DNA of 6,050 nt, from the NCBI GenBank assembly GCA_029555925.1, contig JAKPQU010000527.1, positions 1-6,050 of the forward strand, read 5' to 3'. The DNA is from Bacillota bacterium (lineage in GTDB: Bacteria; Eremiobacterota; SpSt-956; JAKJGF01). Shown one piece after another: positions 1-5,244 of this stretch (the first letter of the stretch is position 1; every line of letters starts with the position of its first letter). A program made the translations under genes and the position numbers. The notes under the pieces are model-generated. The model ran no database searches. It was given only the letters and a program-made list of their open reading frames with translations, and was not told the origin of the DNA.

Positions 1-39
1 AGCTGATAAATGGTTACTAATTTACCTGTAGCGGTACTT

Positions 40-139
40 AGGAATGAAAATTTATTAATTGTCTCTTTCCTCGCGTCACGCGTTACGCGTTACGCGTCAC
101 GATTAATATATTTGAGACATTTATTTAACTGCCATTCCT
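40..139. repeat. Imperfect palindromic element enclosing a heptamer array
   Basis: The arms 40-65 and 114-139 are equal in length and complementary at about 20 of 26 positions. The pairing includes a perfect outer 7 bp (AGGAATG with CATTCCT) and a perfect inner 6 bp (TGTCTC with GAGACA). The centre holds the self-complementary CGTNACG array at 74-101, so nearly the whole 100 bp could fold as one hairpin or cruciform. No coding potential is visible in it. It resembles a small non-coding palindromic mobile element (MITE or REP-like), but no target-site duplication was identified, so its mobility is inference. Confidence 0.55.
74..101. repeat. Tandem heptamer array CGTNACG, four copies
   Basis: Four perfect head-to-tail 7-bp units lie at 74-80, 81-87, 88-94 and 95-101. 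All read CGT-N-ACG, with N being C, T, T and C. The unit is palindromic around N and creates overlapping ACGCGT sites every 7 bp. A second array of the same family is at 2559-2586. GC content is far above the surrounding AT-rich sequence. Confidence 0.85.
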
Positions 140-269
140 TATTAATAGCTTAATAATGCCAATTACCCCGCAACAGCTCTTTACTTCAATTATTTTTAGA
201 CGTCATCCAAATTTATAAAAGGGAAAAGAAATTTTAAGTAGAAATTAGTATAAATCATATAAAATCTAT
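140..269. other. Non-coding AT-rich leader before the hfq-like gene
   Basis: No open reading frame, RNA gene or repeat was recognised here. Several TATAAA-like hexamers occur (for example 249-254 and 258-263) and could be -10 boxes, but none has a credible -35 box at 16-18 bp, so no promoter is called. The promoter of the downstream gene presumably lies somewhere in this stretch. Confidence 0.4.
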
Positions 270-276
270 AAAGGGG
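270..276 (+). promoter_or_regulatory. Ribosome binding site of the hfq-like gene
   Basis: The sequence AAAGGGG ends 7 bases before the ATG at 284. This is a usable Shine-Dalgarno site and fixes that ATG as the start. Confidence 0.6.
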
Positions 277-283
277 TATTTTT

Positions 284-649
284 ATGGCAAAAGTCTGGAT
301 AAATCCTGCATTCAAAGATACATATAAAAAACCGGAAGTCCCTAAACAGGAAAAACCTGAAAAAAAACCGGTAAAACCTAAACCAAAGGAATTTAAAAGA
401 AAAGAACCTGTTTTACCTCATACCAATAAAACAACCCATTCGGAAAATTATTTCAATAAAAGAATCAGAGAGAATGATATAGTAGAATTTGTTTTTATCA
501 ATAATATGACTATTTCAGGATGTGTGGAGTGGTTCAATCAGAGATATATAAAAATAAAAGAAGCAAAAACAGGTGACGACATACTTGTTGACAGAAGACC
601 GATTAAATATATAAGTAAAATAGAACAAGAGGTGACAAGTGAGCAGTGA
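284..649 (+). CDS. hfq: Hfq-like (Sm-fold) RNA-binding protein with a basic N-terminal tail
   Basis: This encodes 121 residues. Residues 1-50 are a low-complexity tail with about 14 Lys and 9 Pro. Residues 54-113 align without gaps to the E. coli Hfq Sm1 region. Shared or similar positions include N58 (Hfq N13), R62 (R17), E63 (E18), V67 (V22), N73 (N28), G79 (G34), F84 (F39), Q86 (Q41), I89 (I44) and K92 (K47). A loop about three residues longer leads to the Sm2 strand V102-DRR-PIKYI, where the Hfq signature Y55-K56-H57 becomes D-R-R. Hfq forms a hexameric ring that pairs small RNAs with mRNAs in the cytoplasm; that role is inferred here. Acidic or polar residues replace the usual Gln8-Asp9, so RNA specificity may differ. 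The start has a good ribosome binding site. The last codons and the stop lie inside a 7-bp repeat array. The alternative is an unrelated Sm-like or small beta-barrel protein. Confidence 0.68.
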   Translation: MAKVWINPAFKDTYKKPEVPKQEKPEKKPVKPKPKEFKRKEPVLPHTNKTTHSENYFNKRIRENDIVEFVFINNMTISGCVEWFNQRYIKIKEAKTGDDILVDRRPIKYISKIEQEVTSEQ

Positions 650-679
650 GCAGTGACCAGTGATCAGTGACCAGTAACA
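631..679. repeat. Tandem heptamer array AGTGANC, about seven units
   Basis: Seven consecutive 7-bp units run from 631 to 679. The first (GGTGACA) and last (AGTAACA) are degenerate. The five between them read AGTGAGC, AGTGAGC, AGTGACC, AGTGATC and AGTGACC. Variation in these five is confined to the sixth base. The array overlaps the 3' end of the hfq-like gene, encoding its last residues and its TGA at 647-649. Confidence 0.85.
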
Positions 680-747
680 GATTATTGGTATTTAAACCGA
701 TATCAGGTTACAGAACATAGATTGACTGTTACTATTCACTATTTATC
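659..747. repeat. Inverted repeat spanning the hfq-kinase gap
   Basis: AGTAACAG at 673-680 is the exact reverse complement of CTGTTACT at 726-733. The pairing resumes at AGTGA 666-670 with TCACT 736-740. The 3' side (727-747) reads as about three degenerate heptamers of the same array in opposite orientation. Inside the loop a second stem pairs 683-689 with 696-702 (7 bp, one G-U) around ATTTAA. No T-tract follows, so it is not a typical intrinsic terminator. Confidence 0.5.
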
Positions 748-749
748 GG
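722..749 (+). promoter_or_regulatory. Possible weak promoter immediately before the kinase start
   Basis: TTGACT at 722-727 is a good -35 match, and TATCGG at 744-749 is a poor -10 match at 16 bp spacing. If used, transcription would begin at about the TTG start codon itself, giving a leaderless mRNA. The support is weak because the -10 matches only its first three bases. Confidence 0.2.
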
Positions 750-755
750 TAAAAA

Positions 756-2444
756 TTGTTATTATTCTGTAATAATTGCGGTTCTCCCAATAAAGAAGAA
801 GCAAAATTTTGTTCTGATTGCGGTCAGAAACTTGTTACAATAACAGAAAGCGGTACATTATCTCCGGGAGTCTTTCTGGATAGAAGATATAAAATCATCA
901 GACTCGTCAAATCAGGCGGTATGGGTGCAGTTTATGAAGCAGAAGACGAACGTTTCTGCGACAGATGTGCCGTAAAGGAAATGTCTCTTCACTGCTCACT
1001 CCCCGAAGAAAGAAAGTATTTCACTGATAAATTTCGCCAGGAAGCCAGAATATTAAGAACACTTCATCATGGAAGCCTTCCCAGGGTAACAGATTATTTT
1101 TCAGAACATGGAAGATATTATCTTGTAATGGATTTTGTCGACGGTTCAGACCTGGAAACAATACTTACAGAAAAAGGCACTCCCGGCCTGGATATAAAAG
1201 AAGTTGTTTCCTATGCCATAGAAGTCCTTGAAGTCATTAACTATCTTCATAATTCTTCTCCTCCCATCCTCTACAGAGATCTAAAACCTTCCAATATTAT
1301 GATAAGAAAATCAGACAATAAAGTTATGCTCGTAGATTTTGGCATTGCAAGAGCAATAACACAGGAAACACCTTCCACTCAGACAAGAGTAGGAACGCCC
1401 AATTATGCTGCTCCCGAACAGTTTACCGGTAAAAATGAACCGGAAAGTGATATTTATTCCCTTGCTGCAACAATGCACCATCTGATTACAGGTCAGATAC
1501 CTGTTCCATGCCTTATACCTCCCGTAAGACGCGTAAGAGCTGATGTGCCTGAAGAACTTGAGAGAATACTCGAAAAAGCCCTGAGACCTGATATTACTGA
1601 AAGATATTCTTCTGCAGAAGAAATGAAAAAGGAACTGGAAAATTTTCTCAGATTATATCAAGGTTCGCGTATTACCGTAATTTTTCCGGAACATTGTTCC
1701 ATATCTTCAAAACATAGTGAAGATATGATATTTATACCTGCAGGAGAAGCCCTTATGGGACAGAAAGATGAAAAAGAATATCCAGAACACAGAGTTTATC
1801 TGGACTCTTATTATATTGACAGATATCCTGTAACAAATAGAGATTTCGATGAATTCGTAAGAAGTACAGGGTACAGAGCAAAAGGCATATGGAGAAATCA
1901 TTTCAGTGAACATTCTCTGGACCACCCTGTTATTGACGTAACATGGTTCGATGCAAAAAACTTCGCAGAATGGAAAGGGAAAATGCTTCCTACAGAAGCG
2001 GAATGGGAAAAAGCGGCCAGAGGGCCGGAGGGCATCCCCTATCCATGGGGTCATAAAGCAGATAAAAATAAATGTAATAACAGACAGATGGATAGAACAG
2101 AGGGGATAAAAAAAATGATAAATATAAGTGACGGAAGAGGAACAACCCCGGTTGATACATTTCTTGAATCTTCAACAGTATATGGTGTCATGGATATGGC
2201 AGGGAATGTAAAAGAATGGTGTTCTGACTGGTATTCTGCTTATTATTACAGGAATTCTGCCTCTACAGTATTAAAAAACCCCGGTGGGCCGGAAAAAGGT
2301 GATTATAAAGTCATAAAAGGGGGATCCTGGAAAAATGATATAACATTATGTACGACAGATAAAAGAAATAAACTTCATCCTAACAGTCATGAAGCAGATA
2401 CAGGTTTCAGATGTGTAAAATACATAAAGAAAAAAGAAATTTAA
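756..2444 (+). CDS. Zinc ribbon-Ser/Thr protein kinase-FGE-like domain fusion
   Basis: This encodes 562 residues in three modules. A zinc ribbon uses C5, C8, C19 and C22. A Hanks-type kinase domain spans about 44-298, with glycine loop SGGMGAV 53-59, catalytic K74, helix-C E96, YRDLKPSN 173-180 (D175 catalytic, Tyr replacing the usual His), DFG 194-196 and APE 219-221. An FGE/SUMF1-type domain spans about 322-557, with PVTN 358-361, LPTEAEWEKAARG 411-423, GNVKEW 483-488, KGGSW 521-525 and GFRC 550-553. No transmembrane segment separates kinase and C-terminal domain, so the protein should be cytosolic. It is predicted to phosphorylate Ser/Thr in partner proteins; its substrates are unknown. 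N527 aligns with the first catalytic Cys of true formylglycine-generating enzyme and C532 with the second, so sulfatase activation is unlikely and the domain is probably a binding module. The TTG at 756 is forced by an in-frame TAA at 750-752. No ribosome binding site is visible. Confidence 0.9.
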   Translation: MLLFCNNCGSPNKEEAKFCSDCGQKLVTITESGTLSPGVFLDRRYKIIRLVKSGGMGAVYEAEDERFCDRCAVKEMSLHCSLPEERKYFTDKFRQEARILRTLHHGSLPRVTDYFSEHGRYYLVMDFVDGSDLETILTEKGTPGLDIKEVVSYAIEVLEVINYLHNSSPPILYRDLKPSNIMIRKSDNKVMLVDFGIARAITQETPSTQTRVGTPNYAAPEQFTGKNEPESDIYSLAATMHHLITGQIPVPCLIPPVRRVRADVPEELERILEKALRPDITERYSSAEEMKKELENFLRLYQGSRITVIFPEHCSISSKHSEDMIFIPAGEALMGQKDEKEYPEHRVYLDSYYIDRYPVTNRDFDEFVRSTGYRAKGIWRNHFSEHSLDHPVIDVTWFDAKNFAEWKGKMLPTEAEWEKAARGPEGIPYPWGHKADKNKCNNRQMDRTEGIKKMINISDGRGTTPVDTFLESSTVYGVMDMAGNVKEWCSDWYSAYYYRNSASTVLKNPGGPEKGDYKVIKGGSWKNDITLCTTDKRNKLHPNSHEADTGFRCVKYIKKKEI

Positions 2445-2496
2445 AGTTTCTTAAAATATGTCATATATATTATAGTGTATTTCATAACAAATCACA

Positions 2497-2502
2497 TATA
2501 AT
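2497..2502 (+). promoter_or_regulatory. Candidate -10 box of the glgX promoter
   Basis: This is a perfect TATAAT in the gap between the kinase gene and glgX. No good -35 hexamer lies 16-18 bp upstream. A start near 2509 would place the hairpins and the heptamer array that follow in a 5' untranslated region of about 125 bases. Confidence 0.35.
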
Positions 2503-2515
2503 TCTTTGCACAATC

Positions 2516-2532
2516 ATGACCGGTTCGGTCAT
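2516..2532 (+). promoter_or_regulatory. Perfect hairpin in the glgX leader
   Basis: ATGACCG at 2516-2522 pairs fully with CGGTCAT at 2526-2532 around a 3-base loop. No T-run follows, so it is not a standard terminator. As DNA it could be an operator. As RNA it competes with a longer-range pairing, because TGACCGG at 2517-2523 is also complementary to CCGGTCA at 2611-2617. Confidence 0.5.
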
Positions 2533-2539
2533 AACGAAG

Positions 2540-2595
2540 TATGAGAATTGGTTCCTCCCGTAACGCGTAACGCTTAACGCGTGACGACTCTCATA
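2540..2595. repeat. Inverted repeat flanking the second heptamer array
   Basis: TATGAGA at 2540-2546 is the exact reverse complement of TCTCATA at 2589-2595, and the pair encloses the array at 2559-2586. The arrangement parallels the element at 40-139, but the arms are shorter and the array sits off-centre by about 5 bp. Confidence 0.5.
2559..2586. repeat. Second CGTNACG heptamer array, four copies
   Basis: Units lie at 2559-2565, 2566-2572, 2573-2579 (degenerate, CTTAACG) and 2580-2586. N is A, A, A and G. With the preceding TTCCTC (2552-2557) and following A (2587) it aligns over 36 bp, without gaps, to 67-102 at 30 of 36 positions. Confidence 0.85.
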
Positions 2596-2618
2596 TAAAC
2601 CCTGAAAATCCCGGTCAA

Positions 2619-2625
2619 AAAGGAG
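2619..2625 (+). promoter_or_regulatory. Ribosome binding site of glgX
   Basis: AAAGGAG-type Shine-Dalgarno sequence (GGAG at 2622-2625) lies 8 bases before the ATG at 2634 and supports that start. It lies directly after CCGGTCA (2611-2617), the 3' arm of a possible long-range stem, so leader folding could influence access to it. Confidence 0.8.
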
Positions 2626-2633
2626 ATTTACAT

Positions 2634-4778
2634 ATGGTAAAAGATAAATTTATGCCGGAAAGAGGCAGACCCTATCCGCTTGGAGCTCATATAATAAACA
2701 GAGAAGGAGTGAATTTTGCCGTATTTTCGAAGCATGCGGAAGCAGTAGAACTTTTATTTTTCGACAGTCCGGAAGACAGCAGACCTTCCCAGATATTTAT
2801 GCTTGATCCCATGGAAAACAGGACAGGAGATATATGGCATATTTATATTCATGGCGTCGGCCACAGGCAGCTGTACGGTTACAGAGCATACGGCACATAT
2901 AACCCTGCAGAAGGTCATATATTCAATCAGAATAAATTACTCGTAGACCCTTATGCAAAATCAATAGCAGGGGAATATAAATGGGATAATGAAGCATCTT
3001 TTGCCTATGACAAGACATCTCCGGATAAAGAATTTTCCTTCAGCACGACAGATAATATTTCAAGTACAGTAAAAAGTGTGGTCATTGATGACTATCTCTT
3101 TGACTGGACAGATGACAAACTGCTTCGTTATCCTCTTGAAGAGTGTATCATCTATGAGATGCATGTAAGAGGTTTTACAATAGATCCTTCTTCACTGGTA
3201 GATAACAGAGGAACATACAGGGGGATTATTGAAAAAATACCATATCTGAAAGAACTCGGTGTTACAACACTGGAACTGATGCCTATACAGGAATTTAACC
3301 AGAATGAAAATATAAAGGTAAATCCCAGGACAGGAAAAAAACTTAAAAATTACTGGGGTTACAGCACTCTGTCCTTTTTTGCACCTGATAACTGGTATGC
3401 TTCATGCTGTGATCCTGCAAATCAGGTCATGGAATTCAAAGAAATGGTAAAGGCATGCCACAGAGCAGGCATAGAGGTTATACTGGATGTAGTGTACAAC
3501 CATACGGGAGAAGGTAATCTGGAAGGCCCCATATGCAGTTTCCGCGGTCTTGACAACAGTATTTACTATATGCTCGATGAAGATAACAGATATAAAAATT
3601 ATTCGGGATGTGGAAATACTGTAAACTGTAACCATCCTGTAGTAAAACAGCTTATACTGGACAGCCTTCGCTACTGGGTAGTGGAAATGCATGTTGACGG
3701 TTTCCGTTTCGATCTTGCCACCATACTGGGCAGAGATCCGTCAGGTGCATGGATAGGGCGGTTCAGTATTTTAAATGACATACAGAAAGACCCGCTTCTT
3801 TCGGGAGTTAAATTGATTGCAGAAGGATGGGATGCAGGAGGTCTTTACAAGGTAGGGGAATTCCCCGAAGGATGGGCAGAATGGAACGGTAAATACCGGG
3901 ATGATGTAAGAGCTTTTATAAAGGGCGAACCGGCTCTTGCCGGCTCTTTGGCGACAAGAATAAGCGGAAGTTCAGACCTGTATCAGAGAGGCGGTAAAAG
4001 GCCCCATCACAGCATAAATTTCATTACCTGTCATGACGGCTTTACAATGAGGGATCTTGTATCATACAACTGGAAACATAATTTTGAAAATGCAGAAGAC
4101 AATATGGACGGCACAAATGATAATATAAGCTGGAACTGCGGAGTGGAAGGAGAAACGGATAATGCCAGAATAAATCAGCTCCGTATAAGACAGGTCAAAA
4201 ATTTCATTACCATTCTTATGCTGTCACAGGGAACTCCCATGATACTGAGCGGCGACGAAATGTTTAAAACTCATAACGGCAATAATAACGCCTACTGTCA
4301 GGACAGTGAACTGAACTGGATTGACTGGACAGATCTGAAAAAACATGAAGAAATATTCAGATTCTTTAAAAAAATTATAGCTTTCAGGAAAGCCCACCCC
4401 GCATTAAAAAGAAGGGATTTCTTTACAGGACATGACCATAATGATGACGGCATAAGCGATATTACCTGGCACGGAGTATACCCCTATGAGCCGGACTGGT
4501 CCTATGAATCTCATTCCATTGCCTTTATGATAGACGGAAATAAAGAGGAAACAGGCTATAAAGAAGATGATAACTGCATATACTGTGCAATAAATGCCTA
4601 CTGGGGGCCACTGGTATTCGAGCTTCCTCTGCCGGTAAACGGGAATTTATGGCACAGGGTGGTAGATACTGGTCTTCCGTCTCCGAAGGATATCCTGGAA
4701 GAGGGGCAGGAAATAAAACTGAAAAAAAACCAGTACAAGCTCGCTCCGAGATCGGTTCTGGTGTGTATTTCCAGATAG
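2634..4778 (+). CDS. glgX: Glycogen debranching enzyme GlgX / isoamylase family (GH13)
   Basis: This encodes 714 residues, within the range of GlgX, TreX and isoamylase proteins. The enzyme hydrolyses alpha-1,6 branch linkages of glycogen or limit dextrins in the cytoplasm, releasing linear maltodextrins for phosphorylase and related enzymes. An N-terminal CBM48/early-set domain covers about 12-105 (GVNFAVFS at 25-32; YGYRAYG at 81-87). The GH13 barrel follows, with region I DVVYNH 285-290, region II DGFRFD 355-360 (D360 nucleophile), region III AEGWD 396-400 (E397 acid/base) and region IV CHDG 466-469 (D468 transition-state stabiliser). The GTPMILSGDE stretch at 533-542 is typical of the family. 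A C-terminal beta domain covers about 600-714. There is no signal peptide. The start has a strong ribosome binding site. No other glycogen gene lies in the window, so it appears to be transcribed alone from the repeat-rich gap upstream. All catalytic residues are present. GlgX versus TreX-like specificity cannot be told from sequence alone. Confidence 0.95.
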   Translation: MVKDKFMPERGRPYPLGAHIINREGVNFAVFSKHAEAVELLFFDSPEDSRPSQIFMLDPMENRTGDIWHIYIHGVGHRQLYGYRAYGTYNPAEGHIFNQNKLLVDPYAKSIAGEYKWDNEASFAYDKTSPDKEFSFSTTDNISSTVKSVVIDDYLFDWTDDKLLRYPLEECIIYEMHVRGFTIDPSSLVDNRGTYRGIIEKIPYLKELGVTTLELMPIQEFNQNENIKVNPRTGKKLKNYWGYSTLSFFAPDNWYASCCDPANQVMEFKEMVKACHRAGIEVILDVVYNHTGEGNLEGPICSFRGLDNSIYYMLDEDNRYKNYSGCGNTVNCNHPVVKQLILDSLRYWVVEMHVDGFRFDLATILGRDPSGAWIGRFSILNDIQKDPLLSGVKLIAEGWDAGGLYKVGEFPEGWAEWNGKYRDDVRAFIKGEPALAGSLATRISGSSDLYQRGGKRPHHSINFITCHDGFTMRDLVSYNWKHNFENAEDNMDGTNDNISWNCGVEGETDNARINQLRIRQVKNFITILMLSQGTPMILSGDEMFKTHNGNNNAYCQDSELNWIDWTDLKKHEEIFRFFKKIIAFRKAHPALKRRDFFTGHDHNDDGISDITWHGVYPYEPDWSYESHSIAFMIDGNKEETGYKEDDNCIYCAINAYWGPLVFELPLPVNGNLWHRVVDTGLPSPKDILEEGQEIKLKKNQYKLAPRSVLVCISR

Positions 4779-4784
4779 CCCGCC

Positions 4785-4810
4785 TGTGGGCGCGCTACCG
4801 CGCCCCTACA
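4785..4810. repeat. GC-rich palindrome just after glgX
   Basis: GGGCGCG at 4788-4794 pairs perfectly with CGCGCCC at 4799-4805 around the loop CTAC, and TGT 4785-4787 can pair with ACA 4808-4810 across a 2-base bulge. The stretch 4779-4806, starting immediately after the glgX stop, is 24 of 28 G or C, in sharp contrast with its AT-rich surroundings. It may stop or slow transcription or stabilise the glgX mRNA 3' end, but it lacks the T-run of an intrinsic terminator. Its compactness and composition also fit a dispersed REP-like palindromic repeat. Confidence 0.6.
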
Positions 4811-4853
4811 CACGTTCATCAATAGATCCTGTAATGATAATAATTCTATGTAG

Positions 4854-5126
4854 GTGATTGGGCATCATAACAAATTCATACGATTGCTCCGGCTCGGGGA
4901 AAACTACACTTGCTCTGGACTGGGAAAAATACTCAATCTGGAAGTAATCCATCTGGACAGACTCTACTGGAATCCGGGATGGGTCAGCATACCGGACGAT
5001 AAATGGATGGAAATCGTTAAAAATATTATAAAAAAAGACCGGTGGGTTATAGAAAAAAATATTTATATATTAAAGAATCATAAAGAAATAGCAGATTTCT
5101 TAAATAAAGTGAGAAGAGAACATTGA
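4854..5126 (+). pseudogene. Decayed FlaR-like (adenylate-kinase-related) P-loop kinase
   Basis: The 90-codon frame opening at GTG 4854 matches the FlaR-type P-loop kinase family only from about residue 22. The matching parts are LGKILNLEVIHLD, then LYWNPGWVSIP and DRWVIE, then directly ILKNHKEIADFL, which resembles the extreme C-terminus of the family. The Walker A motif is present but in a different frame: 4885-4914 reads CSGSGKTTLA, and a frame change near 4915-4920 is needed to join it to LGKIL. Intact members run about 170-180 residues; here the roughly 80-residue middle with the lid region is missing at an A-rich junction near 5050-5070. The start has no ribosome binding site. At least one frameshift and one large deletion make a working kinase very unlikely. 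The family name is recalled from motif pattern and is not certain. Confidence 0.75.
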
Positions 5127-5185
5127 AAAAACTGATAATAGTCAATGGAACAATGGGGGTCGGCAGAGGTTTATCAGTTAAATAA
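5123..5185 (+). pseudogene. Truncated N-terminus of a second P-loop NTPase
   Basis: A TTG at 5123 overlaps the TGA of the preceding frame and begins MKKLIIVNGTMGVG, the beta strand and first half of a Walker A loop as in small AAA/kinase-like proteins that continue GKT. Here the next residues are RGLSVK followed by TAA, so the invariant Lys is lost and the frame is only 20 codons. The overlap suggests the two P-loop genes were once translationally coupled. It is interpreted as a remnant whose 3' part was deleted. A functional 20-residue peptide is unlikely. Confidence 0.6.
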
Positions 5186-5227
5186 TTTAATAGCAAAAAA
5201 TATCAAAACTATTGTAAAACTCTGTTG

Positions 5228-5233
5228 TATAAT
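5228..5233 (+). promoter_or_regulatory. Candidate -10 box of the AraC-type regulator
   Basis: This is a perfect TATAAT ending 11 bases before the ATG at 5245. Transcription would start near 5240, leaving a 5' leader of only about five bases. No -35 consensus lies at the expected distance, which would suit activation by a regulator, possibly the gene's own product. Confidence 0.45.
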
Positions 5234-5244
5234 GATATAACATT

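Noticed and set aside
631..679. CRISPR-like array
   Set aside because: The units are 7 bp with no spacers, so this is a tandem repeat; no cas-like gene is present in the window.
1707..2175. Two open frames on the - strand inside the kinase gene
   Set aside because: They lie opposite the well-supported FGE-like coding region, show no recognisable domain and have compositionally odd (Phe-, Cys- and Tyr-rich) translations typical of antisense shadows.
2310..2430. Diversity-generating retroelement variable region at the C-terminus of the kinase-FGE fusion
   Set aside because: The GGSW...GFR layout is like that of some retroelement target proteins, but the segment is not rich in AAC or AAT codons and no template repeat or reverse transcriptase is visible here. 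A genome search for a near-identical template copy would be decisive.
2516..2532. Intrinsic terminator of the kinase gene
   Set aside because: The hairpin is perfect but is followed by ATAACG with no T-run, so factor-independent termination is not supported.
3402..3692. 96-codon frame on the - strand inside glgX
   Set aside because: It overlaps the conserved GH13 barrel of glgX and has no family resemblance or ribosome binding site.
4598..4822. 74-codon frame on the - strand at the end of glgX
   Set aside because: It is antisense to the glgX C-terminus and begins in the GC palindrome region; no protein motif is visible.
4854..5126. Intact small protein of 90 residues
   Set aside because: The out-of-frame Walker A sequence and the direct join of middle and C-terminal family segments show a broken kinase gene; the first 20 or so residues have no family match.
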